Origin: Sphingosinicella sp041916975
GTDB lineage: Bacteria > Pseudomonadota > Alphaproteobacteria > Sphingomonadales > Sphingomonadaceae
Length of the DNA: 64,000 bases
Assembly (NCBI RefSeq): GCF_041916975.1
Contig: NZ_JAYRYK010000001.1
Coordinates: 1,674,001-1,738,000 of the forward strand
Reading direction: 5' to 3'
The notes below the pieces were generated by a model, which saw only the letters and a list, made by a program, of their open reading frames with translations, searched no databases and was not told the origin of the DNA. A program made the position numbers and the translations under genes. This document shows, one piece after another, positions 1 through 7,572 of this stretch (within the stretch, counting starts at the first letter, position 1; each line of letters begins with the position of its first letter).

Positions 1-192
1 GAGGATGGCTCCGCGCCGTCCGCCCCCTATCCGCCGGAAGCGCCCTACGCGCCGCGCAGTACAGCGGCAGCACGCGGCGGTGGCCGCCGCCTCGTCGTCA
101 CCATCGTGATTATTATCGTTGTCGCGGCCGTGCTCGGCTATTTCGTCGTCGATATCCTCGAAACCGCGACGAGCGCGATGAAGGGTCGGTAA
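1..192 (+). CDS. C-terminal end of an unidentified single-pass membrane protein (partial)
   Basis: The reading frame is open from base 1 and ends at TAA 190-192. About 63 residues are visible: a Pro/Ala-rich stretch with Tyr-Pro repeats, a short Arg/Gly stretch, then a strongly hydrophobic segment (LVVTIVIIIVVAAVLGYFVV) and a short polar tail. This looks like a C-terminal membrane anchor with a disordered linker before it. The start lies outside the window and no family can be assigned. It lies 59 bp before the Flp pilin gene and may share its transcript. Confidence 0.55.
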   Translation, partial: EDGSAPSAPYPPEAPYAPRSTAAARGGGRRLVVTIVIIIVVAAVLGYFVVDILETATSAMKGR

Positions 193-251
193 CGCTTCGG
201 CAACCCGCGCGCCCGATACCTTGTGCTGCAACACCGCAGGGGATCGGATCG

Positions 252-416
252 ATGCGTATTTTTCGCCGTCTTCTCGTCAGCCGCAGGGGCGCAACCGCCA
301 TTGAGTATGGGCTCATCGCCGCGCTCATCTCGCTCGCGGCGATCATCGCGTTCCAGATGCTCGGCCTCTCGCTGGTCGACGTGTTCAGCAGCATCACCAA
401 CGCCATGACACGCTGA
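252..416 (+). CDS. Flp/Fap-type pilin subunit
   Basis: This is a 54-residue type IVb pilin of the Flp family, the main subunit of Tad pili, which act in surface attachment. The sequence shows a short basic leader (MRIFRRLLVSRRG) followed by the hallmark GATAIEYGLIAALISLAAII: a Gly processing site for prepilin peptidase, Glu at +5 followed by Tyr, and a hydrophobic helix. Length is normal for the family. ATG 252 is the only sensible start. No Tad assembly genes (cpaB, rcpA/cpaC, tadA) are visible downstream, where an unrelated GST begins, so this is an isolated pilin or the last gene of a cluster lying upstream. Confidence 0.88.
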   Translation: MRIFRRLLVSRRGATAIEYGLIAALISLAAIIAFQMLGLSLVDVFSSITNAMTR

Positions 417-472
417 TCGACACGCTCAAATGTTCCTGATATGTTCCCTTCTTTCCGATTCGAAGGGGATGG

Positions 473-1093
473 ATGATGACCGATCTCGTGCTCTACACGA
501 ACCCGATGTCGCGCGGCCGCATCGCGCGCTGGATGCTGGAGGAGGCAGGCGCGGATTACCGCACCGAAATCCTTGAGTACGGGTCCACGATGAAGGCCCC
601 AGCCTATCTCGCCATCAACCCGATGGGCAAGGTACCCGCGATCCGCCACGGCGACACGGTCGTCACCGAAGGCGCCGCGATCTGCGCCTACCTTGCCGAC
701 GCCTTCCCACAGGCGAACCTCGCCCCCGCGCCACAGAATCGCGGCAGCTACTACCGCTGGCTGTTCTTTGCGGCGGGCCCGCTCGAAGCGGCGATCGCGG
801 ACCGCACGCTCGGCGTCGAGGTGCCCGCCGACAAGCAGATGATGGTCGGCTACGGCTGCTTCGCGCATGTTATGGACACGCTCGAGAAGGCCGTCAGCGC
901 CGCGCCCTATATCGCAGGCGACAGCTTCACCGCTGCGGACGTCTACGTCGGCTCGCACATCTTCTGGGGCCTGCAGTTCGGCAGCATGGAAAAGCGCCCC
1001 GCATTCGAGGCCTATTGGAAGCGCCTCGAAGCCCGCCCGGCGCACCTGCGCGCCACCGAACTCGACGACGCGGACATGCCGAGCCAAGCATAG
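473..1093 (+). CDS. Glutathione S-transferase family protein
   Basis: A 206-residue protein with the GST layout: an N-terminal thioredoxin-like domain (about 1-80) and an all-helical C-terminal domain (about 90-200). TNPMSRGRIARWMLEE near the N-terminus holds the likely catalytic Ser/Arg region, and MGKVPAI has the cis-Pro that binds the glutathione backbone. It probably conjugates glutathione or reduces electrophiles in the cytosol; the substrate is unknown. Two ATG codons stand in tandem (473, 476). The AAGGGG at 463-468 is spaced better for 476, so the true start may be one codon in. It converges on the TetR gene that follows. Confidence 0.85.
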   Translation: MMTDLVLYTNPMSRGRIARWMLEEAGADYRTEILEYGSTMKAPAYLAINPMGKVPAIRHGDTVVTEGAAICAYLADAFPQANLAPAPQNRGSYYRWLFFAAGPLEAAIADRTLGVEVPADKQMMVGYGCFAHVMDTLEKAVSAAPYIAGDSFTAADVYVGSHIFWGLQFGSMEKRPAFEAYWKRLEARPAHLRATELDDADMPSQA

Positions 1094-1112
1094 CCGAGTT
1101 GGCTATCGTGGT

Positions 1113-1694
1113 TTAGAGCCTAACGAGGCGGTCGATGATCCCGGCCGCCTCTTCCGCCGCAGCTTCGGCCGATTGGCCGGAGAGCGCCGCGAGCCACGAC
1201 ATGCCGATGCCTACCGCCGCGACCGCGCGCACCGTCTCTTCCGGCGTCCCGGCGATTTCGGTGCCGCCAGCCTTCACCAGCGCCTCCACCACCTGCCGCT
1301 GTTCGGCGAGATTGCGTTCGATGACGGGTCGCATCGCCGCGCGCAGATAATCGGCCGAAAGCGCCGCCGCCATGAGGTGCAGCATGGCACTGTCCAGCTC
1401 GGCGGAGCTGAGCCCGGTCAGGCGCTTTTCCTTCATCAGCCCCGCACGATATTCGGCCCAGTTCCCGGGGATGGGAACCGCTGTCTCGTATGTTGAAAAA
1501 TGCTCCAGCGCGGCGACGACGAGATCCTCCTTGCTCGCGAAATAGCGATAGATCGTTCCCGCACTGAGGCCCGCGGCCTTTCGGATATGCGCGATGGACG
1601 TGCCTTCGACGCCATAAGCGCCAATGCAGCCGAGCGCCGCCTGCAGGATGCGCTCCCGCTGTGCCGTCATATGGGTAGAATCGCGCTTCGGCAT
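1113..1694 (-). CDS. TetR/AcrR family transcriptional regulator
   Basis: A 193-residue repressor. Residues about 9-55 form the TetR helix-turn-helix: RERILQAALGCIGAYG, then TSIAHIRKAAGLSAGTIYRY and FASKEDLVVAAL. The C-terminal helical domain (about 70-190) should bind an unknown ligand. It is divergent from an exported amidohydrolase, and the shared intergenic region holds two perfect palindromes (1741-1762, 1791-1812) that are the natural candidates for its operators. The simplest reading is a repressor of itself and of the hydrolase. The ATG at 1694 keeps the usual short basic leader before the HTH. Confidence 0.9.
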   Translation of the reverse strand: MPKRDSTHMTAQRERILQAALGCIGAYGVEGTSIAHIRKAAGLSAGTIYRYFASKEDLVVAALEHFSTYETAVPIPGNWAEYRAGLMKEKRLTGLSSAELDSAMLHLMAAALSADYLRAAMRPVIERNLAEQRQVVEALVKAGGTEIAGTPEETVRAVAAVGIGMSWLAALSGQSAEAAAEEAAGIIDRLVRL

Positions 1695-1740
1695 TGGATT
1701 TCCCGCTCTTCGATGAGGAGGCCTTTACGGCACACATATC

Positions 1741-1762
1741 AAAATGAACAGAAATTCATTTT
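1741..1762. promoter_or_regulatory. Operator palindrome 1 for the TetR-type regulator
   Basis: Perfect inverted repeat with 8-base arms: AAAATGAA, six-base spacer, TTCATTTT. It lies 47 bp upstream of the tetR start codon. Its arms are identical to those of the second palindrome at 1791-1812, with the same spacer length and 50 bp between the two starts, close to five helical turns. Assignment to the adjacent TetR protein is inference. Confidence 0.8.
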
Positions 1763-1790
1763 AACTTGACGAATCTCTCAGGATATTCGA

Positions 1791-1812
1791 AAAATGAATA
1801 TTAGTTCATTTT
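1791..1812. promoter_or_regulatory. Operator palindrome 2 for the TetR-type regulator
   Basis: Perfect inverted repeat AAAATGAA, six-base spacer TATTAG, TTCATTTT. It ends 16 bp before the ATG of the amidohydrolase, so a protein bound here would block its transcription or initiation. A TTGACG at 1766-1771 between the two palindromes could be a -35 element for the hydrolase, though I see no convincing -10 at the right distance. Confidence 0.8.
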
Positions 1813-1828
1813 ATTGGGGGTGGAGACG

Positions 1829-2902
1829 ATGATCTGGGCAAGACAGGCGCGCACCGCGCGCCGCGCGATGCTGACAGCGGCAATCCTGTTCAGCAGCACC
1901 GGTGCGCTTGCGGAAACCGCCCCGCGCGCCGATCACCACATGCATATCCAGAGCGCGCTCATCACCGATTGGCTGCAGGATATGCAGAAGGCGATGCCGG
2001 GTGTCTTTGAAGGCATCTCCGGGGACATCTTCAAGGTGCGCACGGGCGGCGATGCCGTGCACGAACTCGATCGCGCGGGCATTCGCCAGGGTGTGCTGCT
2101 GTCCGCCGGCTACATGTTCGGCTTCTCCGCCGTCCCGCTCGCGCCCGAGGAGATGGCCCGGCGGATGCGTGCCGAGAATCGCTTCAACGTCGACCAGGCG
2201 CTGGCCTCGAACGGTCGCCTCGTCGCGTTTGTCGGCATCAATCCGTTTCTGGGCAATGCGCTCGACGAACTCGAATACTGGTCGCGCCAGCCCGGCGCGT
2301 CGGGCGTGAAGCTCCACCTCGGCAACAGCGGTCTCGATCTCGGCAATCCCGATCAGGTCAAAACGCTTGCCGCCTTCTTCGCCGCCGCGAGCAAAGCGCG
2401 GATGCCGCTCGTCGTCCACCTGCGCGGCGCAGCGCCGTTCTCGAATGCGAACATCACCACCTTCATCGATACGGTGCTGTCAGAGGCGGGTGACCTTCCC
2501 GTGCAGATTGCGCACGGGGGCGGCTTCGGCGGCATCGATGCCGCGACGCTGGAAGCCCTTCGCCTCTATGGCGACGCCATAGAGCGCAAGGCTCCCGGCA
2601 CCGCCAACCTCGTGCTCGACATCTCCGCCGTCGCCCAGCTCGATCTTTCGAAGCTCGCGAGCGTTCCGACAGAAGGCATCGAAACCCACACCGCCGACGA
2701 ATGGCGTGCCGCCTACGTCGCCCAGATGCGCAAGATCGGCCTCGACCGCTTCGTCCTCGCCAGCGACTGGCCCGCCCTCACGCCCCCGGCCGAATATTTC
2801 GCCGCCGAGCGGAAGGCACTTCCGGTGACAGACGCCGAATGGACGACGCTTTGCGAGAATGTGGCGCCGTATCTGCGGGCGGAGTGGATCAAGGGTAATT
2901 AA
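1829..2902 (+). CDS. Exported amidohydrolase-family metal-dependent hydrolase
   Basis: A 357-residue protein of the amidohydrolase-2 type, a TIM barrel with a metal centre. After a signal peptide (about 1-28, ending GALA) the mature part opens with ADHHMHIQS, whose HxH pair is the usual metal site on strand 1. Later barrel-strand motifs are VKLHLGN, VVHLRG, IAHGGGFGG (metal-binding His candidates) and LASDWP (Asp of strand 8). It should hydrolyse a small cyclic or carboxylated substrate in the periplasm. ATG 1829 is chosen over the in-frame TTG 1814 because a GGGGGTGGAG ribosome-binding stretch lies at 1816-1825 and because it gives a clean signal peptide. It is probably repressed by the divergent TetR protein. 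Confidence 0.8.
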   Translation: MIWARQARTARRAMLTAAILFSSTGALAETAPRADHHMHIQSALITDWLQDMQKAMPGVFEGISGDIFKVRTGGDAVHELDRAGIRQGVLLSAGYMFGFSAVPLAPEEMARRMRAENRFNVDQALASNGRLVAFVGINPFLGNALDELEYWSRQPGASGVKLHLGNSGLDLGNPDQVKTLAAFFAAASKARMPLVVHLRGAAPFSNANITTFIDTVLSEAGDLPVQIAHGGGFGGIDAATLEALRLYGDAIERKAPGTANLVLDISAVAQLDLSKLASVPTEGIETHTADEWRAAYVAQMRKIGLDRFVLASDWPALTPPAEYFAAERKALPVTDAEWTTLCENVAPYLRAEWIKGN

Positions 2903-2950
2903 GGCGCCGCGAGCCCCTGACTGCAGCGCTTCATCCAGCGGGCCCCGCCC

Positions 2951-3964
2951 CTAAAATAGCCGCGTAATCATGTAGAAGATCGCCCCCACCGCCGCCGATG
3001 CGGGAATGGTGATCACCCACGCCATCACCACGTTCTGCGCAACGCCCCAGCGCACGGCAGAGGCGCGGCGGGCGGTGCCGGCGCCGACGACGCAGCCGGT
3101 GATCGTGTGCGTCGTCGAGACCGGAATGCCGAGCAGCGAGGCGGTGAACACCATCACCGAGCCACCCGCCGACGCGCTGAAGCCCTGATGCTGCGAAAGC
3201 TTGGTGATGCGCGATCCCATCGTTTCGATGATCTTCCAGCCGCCCGAAAGCGTGCCGAGCGCGATCGCGATGTAGCAGCTGATCGCCACCCAGTGCGGCA
3301 CGTGGAATTCGCCCTGCAGATGGCCGGTCGAATAGAGGAGCACAGTGATGATCCCCATCGTCTTCTGCGCGTCGTTGAGGCCGTGGCTGATCGAATAGGC
3401 GGCGGATGAGGCGAGATGCAGGTAGCGGAATCCGCGCTCCGCCCCGCGCGCGGTCGCGTCCTTCATCAGCCAGCTCGTCAGCAACATGATAAGCATCGAG
3501 AGGAACATGCCGAGCAGCGGCGAGAGCACGATCGCGATCAGCGTCTTGTTGAGCCCGCTCCATTCGATGCCGGACATGCCGGCGTGCGCAACGCCCGCGC
3601 CGACGATGCCACCGACGAGCGCGTGGCTCGACGAGGACGGGATGCCCTTCAACCACGTGACGACGTTCCAGAACATCGCGCCGATGAGCGCGCCGAACAC
3701 CACGGCGGGCGTCACCAGATCCTTGTCGATGATGCCCTTGCCGATCGTTTCGGCGACCTTGTGCAATTCGGGAAAGGCGAGGCTGAGGAAATAGGCGGCG
3801 AAGTTGAACGCCGCCGCGAAGGCGACCGCCTGCACCGGCCCGAGCAGACGCGTCGCGACGACGGTCGCGATCGAATTCGCCGCGTCGTGAAGCCCGTTCA
3901 GGAAATCGAACGCAAGCGCGATGACGATGAGGCCGATAAGCAGCGGTAACGCGAGTTCGTGCAT
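2951..3964 (-). CDS. pitA: Low-affinity inorganic phosphate transporter, PiT family
   Basis: A 337-residue polytopic inner-membrane protein. It has the two PiT signature repeats: GLHDAANSIATVVATR near residue 25 and ISHGLNDAQKTMGII in the second half. Most of the chain is hydrophobic helices. It takes up metal-phosphate in symport with protons. It is 12 bp downstream of the NUDIX-DUF47 gene on the same strand; DUF47 (PhoU-like) proteins are the usual partners of PiT transporters, so the two form an operon. Length is typical of the short bacterial PiT form. Confidence 0.92.
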   Translation of the reverse strand: MHELALPLLIGLIVIALAFDFLNGLHDAANSIATVVATRLLGPVQAVAFAAAFNFAAYFLSLAFPELHKVAETIGKGIIDKDLVTPAVVFGALIGAMFWNVVTWLKGIPSSSSHALVGGIVGAGVAHAGMSGIEWSGLNKTLIAIVLSPLLGMFLSMLIMLLTSWLMKDATARGAERGFRYLHLASSAAYSISHGLNDAQKTMGIITVLLYSTGHLQGEFHVPHWVAISCYIAIALGTLSGGWKIIETMGSRITKLSQHQGFSASAGGSVMVFTASLLGIPVSTTHTITGCVVGAGTARRASAVRWGVAQNVVMAWVITIPASAAVGAIFYMITRLF

Positions 3965-3976
3965 TGTATCGTGTCG

Positions 3977-5083
3977 TCAGGCGTGATCGATGACGATGCC
4001 GTCGATCTCGTTCGCGACATCTTCGAGCGCGTCGACGATGCGCTCGAGGTGCTTGTAGATTTCGCGCGAGACGATGAAACGCAGCGTGTCGCTCGCGCCG
4101 TATTGCTTGAACGCCTTCTTCACACCGATCGCGTGAATCTCGTCGGCGTGGCCTTCCATGCGCACCAGCCGCTCGGTGAGCTCGTGGAGCCGCTGGCCGT
4201 TCCGCCCCACATCGCGCAGCAGCGGCATTGCCTCGGCGGCGAGGCGGGCGCCGTCCACGATGATCGCGGTCATGTCGCGCATTTCCTGCTCAAACTCGCC
4301 GACCTCGTAGAGCGAGATCGCCGCGACCGTCGCCTGCATCTCGTCGATCGCGTCGTCCATCGCGCCGATGAGGCTGGTGATCGCGCCGCGATCGAACGGC
4401 GTCAGGAAGGTGCGGCGCACCGTGTGCAGCACCTCGCGGATGATGTCGTCGGCATCCTGCTCGCGTTCCATCACCTCGCGGATGTGATCCTCGGCGGAGG
4501 AGCCGTTTTCGAGGAGGCGCGCCAGCGCATCCGCCGCGGCGACCACGGTCATCGCGTGCGCCTCGAACAGCTCGAAGAAATTGCCCGTCTTGGGAAGCAG
4601 GCGCTGGAACCAGGCGAACATGTGGGGGATCCTCGATTTGTGGGCCACTGCGGTCAGCATCCCGGTGCGGCGGGCGGCGGCATTGAATTCGGACGCGCCG
4701 AAGGAGCGGATGAGATCGCGCAGGTCGTCCTCATCCACCGCGTCCGCCGCTTCGGCGAGCGTGAACCAGCGGCGCTCGCGCTCGTCCTGCTCCTTCCAGC
4801 GCTCCAGCTCGCGCGTCACGGCGAGCGGGAAGACGTCGACATCGACCATCAGCGAGGCGCCGTTGCTGCGCCGCTTGCGGTAACGATAGGAGCCGAGCGG
4901 CGTCGGGCACACCGCGCCGCGCACGCCCGCCTCTTCCTCCGCTTCGTCGGCCGCGGCGGCGTGCGGCGCCATTCCCTTGGTGACATTGCCCTTCGGGATC
5001 ACCCAGCGTCGGCTGCTCCTGGAGGTCACGAGAAGGATGCGCACGGGCGCATCGATCGCGGTTCCCTCCGATCGATAGGGCAA
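3977..5083 (-). CDS. NUDIX hydrolase fused to a DUF47 (PhoU-like) phosphate-transport accessory domain
   Basis: A 368-residue two-domain protein. Residues about 1-130 are a NUDIX domain: WVIPKGNV then DEAEEEAGV, which keeps the catalytic Glu residues of the REUxEExGU box but has Asp in place of its Arg, as in a diverged diphosphoinositol-polyphosphate-phosphohydrolase-like subtype. Residues about 155-368 are a complete DUF47 domain beginning MFAWFQRLLPKTGNFF. NUDIX enzymes cleave nucleoside or inositol pyrophosphates; DUF47 proteins accompany PiT carriers. The fusion precedes pitA by 12 bp. The start is uncertain: the first usable codon is TTG 5083, and the domain seems to begin slightly further upstream. 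ATG 4621, preceded by GAGG, could give a free DUF47 protein of 214 residues. Confidence 0.85.
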   Translation of the reverse strand: MPYRSEGTAIDAPVRILLVTSRSSRRWVIPKGNVTKGMAPHAAAADEAEEEAGVRGAVCPTPLGSYRYRKRRSNGASLMVDVDVFPLAVTRELERWKEQDERERRWFTLAEAADAVDEDDLRDLIRSFGASEFNAAARRTGMLTAVAHKSRIPHMFAWFQRLLPKTGNFFELFEAHAMTVVAAADALARLLENGSSAEDHIREVMEREQDADDIIREVLHTVRRTFLTPFDRGAITSLIGAMDDAIDEMQATVAAISLYEVGEFEQEMRDMTAIIVDGARLAAEAMPLLRDVGRNGQRLHELTERLVRMEGHADEIHAIGVKKAFKQYGASDTLRFIVSREIYKHLERIVDALEDVANEIDGIVIDHA

Positions 5084-5191
5084 GGCGGCAATCTGGCGAA
5101 TGAAAACGTCCCCCGTCTGCGACAGCGCGCTTTGCGACAGTTTTGTGACGGTCTGATGACAGAATTTTTAAGCTGCGCAAGCATACGGTCC

Positions 5192-5231
5192 ATACTTAGG
5201 AATTGACCTAAGTATTTTCCTTGCCTATGCA
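5192..5231 (+). promoter_or_regulatory. ArsR-type operator overlapping the promoter of the ArsR/SRPBCC operon
   Basis: Perfect palindrome with 9-base arms, ATACTTAGG - six bases - CCTAAGTAT, at 5192-5215. A -35 TTGACC (5203-5208) lies inside it, followed after 17 bp by TATGCA (5226-5231) as a weak -10. Binding of the downstream ArsR protein would therefore occlude RNA polymerase. The predicted transcript start falls just ahead of the AAGGAG ribosome-binding site at 5242-5247. Confidence 0.72.
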
Positions 5232-5253
5232 CGCCAAACGAAAGGAGCCGCGC

Positions 5254-5625
5254 ATGATCCCCGGACTGCACAGCGCCCCGTCAGCGCCGCCGCCACACGC
5301 AGTGATCGACGGCATCTTCCGCGCCTTGTCGGACCCGACGCGCCGCAGCGTGCTCGAACGGCTGAGCGCGAAGCCCGCCTCGGTCAGCGACCTCGCGGCG
5401 GATCACCGGATGGCGCTGCCCTCGTTCGTCGCGCACCTCAGGGTGCTCGAAGGCGCAGGGCTGGTACGCTCGAAAAAGGAAGGGCGGGTCAGAACCTATG
5501 AACTCGCCCCCGAACGGCTTCAGGTCGCCGAAGACTGGCTGGGCAGGCAGCGCACGATGTGGGAGCGCAGGCTGGACCGGCTCGATGCCTATCTGCTGAA
5601 AATGAAGAAGGAGAGATCGGAATGA
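5254..5625 (+). CDS. ArsR/SmtB family winged-helix regulator
   Basis: A 123-residue DNA-binding protein: IFRALSDPTRRSVLERLSAKPASVSDLA, then MALPSFVAHLRVLEGAGLV as recognition helix, and KKEGRVRTYEL as the wing. It lacks the CVC metal box of metal sensors and matches the subtype paired with SRPBCC/AHSA1 genes. ATG 5254 is chosen over ATG 5227 because AAGGAG sits 7 bases upstream. The stop overlaps the start of the SRPBCC gene (ATGA), so the two are translationally coupled. It is probably autoregulated through the palindrome at 5192-5215. Confidence 0.9.
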   Translation: MIPGLHSAPSAPPPHAVIDGIFRALSDPTRRSVLERLSAKPASVSDLAADHRMALPSFVAHLRVLEGAGLVRSKKEGRVRTYELAPERLQVAEDWLGRQRTMWERRLDRLDAYLLKMKKERSE

Positions 5626-6113
5626 CGTCCAACCTGTTTACGTTCACCCCCGACCCCACGCTCGACCTTGTGCTCGAACGCGAGATCGACGTTCCCGTCG
5701 AACTCGTGTGGGAGGCGTGGACGACACCAGACAGCATCAAGGAATGGTTCTGCCCGAAGCCGTGGTCGGTGAGTTCGTGCGAGATCGACCTGCGCCCCGG
5801 CGGCAAGTTCAACACCGTGATGCGCTCGCCCGAAGGGCAGGAGTTCCCGAACAGCGGCTGTTATCTCGAAGTCGTGCCGAACCAGCGCCTCGTCTTCACC
5901 GACACGCTGCTCCCCGGCTTCCGCCCCGCGCCGAAGCCGTTCTTCACCGCCGCGCTGCTGCTGGCGCCAACCGCGACCGGCACGCGCTACACCGCGATCG
6001 CCATCCACGGCAACGAAGAGACGCGGAAGCAGCACGAGGAGATGGGTTTCCACGAAGGCTGGGGTACGGTCGTCGACCAGCTCGTCGCGCACATCAAGGC
6101 ATCGATGCACTGA
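5622..6113 (+). CDS. SRPBCC (AHSA1-like) domain protein
   Basis: A 163-residue protein of the START/AHSA1 fold, a helix-grip barrel with a hydrophobic cavity. Family motifs visible are REIDVPVELVWEAWTTPDSIKEWF, followed by CEIDLRPGGKF, and GWGTVVDQLVAHI at the end. No enzymatic activity can be deduced; such proteins bind hydrophobic ligands. Its ATG overlaps the TGA of the ArsR gene. ArsR plus SRPBCC pairs are a common bacterial module, and the ligand probably relates to whatever the regulator senses. Confidence 0.88.
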   Translation: MTSNLFTFTPDPTLDLVLEREIDVPVELVWEAWTTPDSIKEWFCPKPWSVSSCEIDLRPGGKFNTVMRSPEGQEFPNSGCYLEVVPNQRLVFTDTLLPGFRPAPKPFFTAALLLAPTATGTRYTAIAIHGNEETRKQHEEMGFHEGWGTVVDQLVAHIKASMH

Positions 6114-6208
6114 GGCTTCGGAGGGGAACCAGCAGCGCCCGGAAGCGTTTCGGCGAACAGGGATTCGCCGCCGGTATTTCGGCCTTTCACAACTTGAGGA
6201 GAAACGCG

Positions 6209-6625
6209 ATGCGAACGGCACTTGCACTTCTGGGCGCCGCAATGGTCATCACCCCCGCCGCCGCCGCGCCCGTCACGATGCAGATCCACCTGACAGGCGC
6301 CGCGGAGGTTCCCGGCCCCGGCGACGCCGACGGCAAGGGCACCGCGAGCGTGACGCTCGACAGCGCCAAGCCCGAGGTCTGCTACACGCTCGACGTGAGC
6401 GGTATCGACACGGCGACGATGGCGCATATCCACAAGGGTGCGGCAGGCGTCGCCGGCCCGCCCGTCGTCACGCTCGATCCTCCCGCCAAGGGTGCATCGA
6501 AGGGCTGCGCCAAGGCTGACGCGGATGTCGTCGCGGCACTTCTCGCGAAGCCTGCGGACTACTACGTCAACGTCCACAACGCCTCGCACCCGAAGGGCGC
6601 GCTGCGCGGCCAGCTCGGCCGCTAG
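6209..6625 (+). CDS. Exported CHRD domain protein
   Basis: A 138-residue secreted protein: signal peptide (about 1-20, ending AAAA), then a single CHRD domain with MQIHLTGAAEVPGPGDADGK, CYTLDVSGI, MAHIHKGAAGVAGP and ALRGQLGR. CHRD domains were first described in the animal protein chordin; the bacterial function is unknown. GAGGAG at 6196-6201 supports ATG 6209. It lies about 95 bp behind the SRPBCC gene and may have its own promoter. Confidence 0.85.
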   Translation: MRTALALLGAAMVITPAAAAPVTMQIHLTGAAEVPGPGDADGKGTASVTLDSAKPEVCYTLDVSGIDTATMAHIHKGAAGVAGPPVVTLDPPAKGASKGCAKADADVVAALLAKPADYYVNVHNASHPKGALRGQLGR

Positions 6626-6628
6626 CCG

Positions 6629-7504
6629 TTACTCCGCCGCCAGCTTGTCGGCGGTCTTCGTGTCGAAGTCGCTCGCATCGTGGCGCTCGTGGAGCTGGTC
6701 CTCGAGCGGCCCGGTGCGGCGGTTCACCATGCGTCCGCGCCGCACGCCCGGCCGATCGCCGAGTTGCCTCGCCCAGCGCTGGACGTGTTCGTATTCGTGC
6801 ACGGAAAGGAAGGTCGCGGACTCGCCGTAAAGCTCGCCGCGCACGAGCCCGCCATACCACGGCCAGATCGCCATATCGGCAACCGTGTAATCCGCGCCCG
6901 CGACGTATTCGAATTCTGCAAGCCGCCGGTTCAGCACATCGAGCTGGCGCTTCACCTCCATCGCGTAGCGGTTGATCGCATATTCGATCTTCTCCGGCGC
7001 GTAGGCATAGAAATGCCCGAAGCCGCCACCGAGGAAGGGCGCGCTCCCCATCTGCCAGAACAGCCACGAGAGCGCCTCGGCGCGCGCCGCGCCGTCTTTC
7101 GGCAGGAACGCGCCGAACTTTTCGGCAAGGTACACGAGGATGGCGCCGCTTTCGAACACGCGCACTGGCTCCGCACCGCTGCGGTCGACAAGCGCCGGGA
7201 TCTTCGAATTCGGATTCACGTCGACGAACCCCGAACCGAACTGATCACCCGCCATGATGTTTATCAGCCACGCGTCGTATTCGGCGTCCGAATATCCGGC
7301 CGCGAGCAGCTCTTCGAGCAGGATCGTCACCTTCTGCCCATTGGGCGTGCCGAGCGAATAGAGCTGCAGCGGATACTTCCCCACCGGCAGCGCCTTGTCG
7401 TGCGTCGGCCCCGCGATCGGCCGGTTGATCGAAGCGAACTGTCCGCCGCCTCCCTGATCCCAGGTCCACACCTTCGGCGGCACGTAGTCGGACGGTTCGC
7501 TCAT
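6629..7504 (-). CDS. yghU: Glutathione-dependent disulfide-bond oxidoreductase (YghU type)
   Basis: A 291-residue GST-superfamily protein matching the YghU/YfcG type, which binds two glutathiones and reduces disulfides in the cytosol. The N-terminus PPKVWTWDQGGGGQFASINRP and the thioredoxin-fold motif LYSLGTPNGQKVTILLEEL are diagnostic; GTPNG contains the Thr/Asn pair that replaces the usual Tyr/Ser/Cys. NSKIPAL supplies the cis-Pro and ESGAILVYLAEKFG the second glutathione contact. Length is close to that of E. coli YghU. It is upstream of no obvious partner and converges with the CHRD gene, 3 bp away. Confidence 0.92.
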   Translation of the reverse strand: MSEPSDYVPPKVWTWDQGGGGQFASINRPIAGPTHDKALPVGKYPLQLYSLGTPNGQKVTILLEELLAAGYSDAEYDAWLINIMAGDQFGSGFVDVNPNSKIPALVDRSGAEPVRVFESGAILVYLAEKFGAFLPKDGAARAEALSWLFWQMGSAPFLGGGFGHFYAYAPEKIEYAINRYAMEVKRQLDVLNRRLAEFEYVAGADYTVADMAIWPWYGGLVRGELYGESATFLSVHEYEHVQRWARQLGDRPGVRRGRMVNRRTGPLEDQLHERHDASDFDTKTADKLAAE

Positions 7505-7572
7505 GCTGATCTCCTGCTTGAAACCAGCAGATAGGAACGCCCGCAGCGATCCGCCACCCCCCTCGCGCCGTC

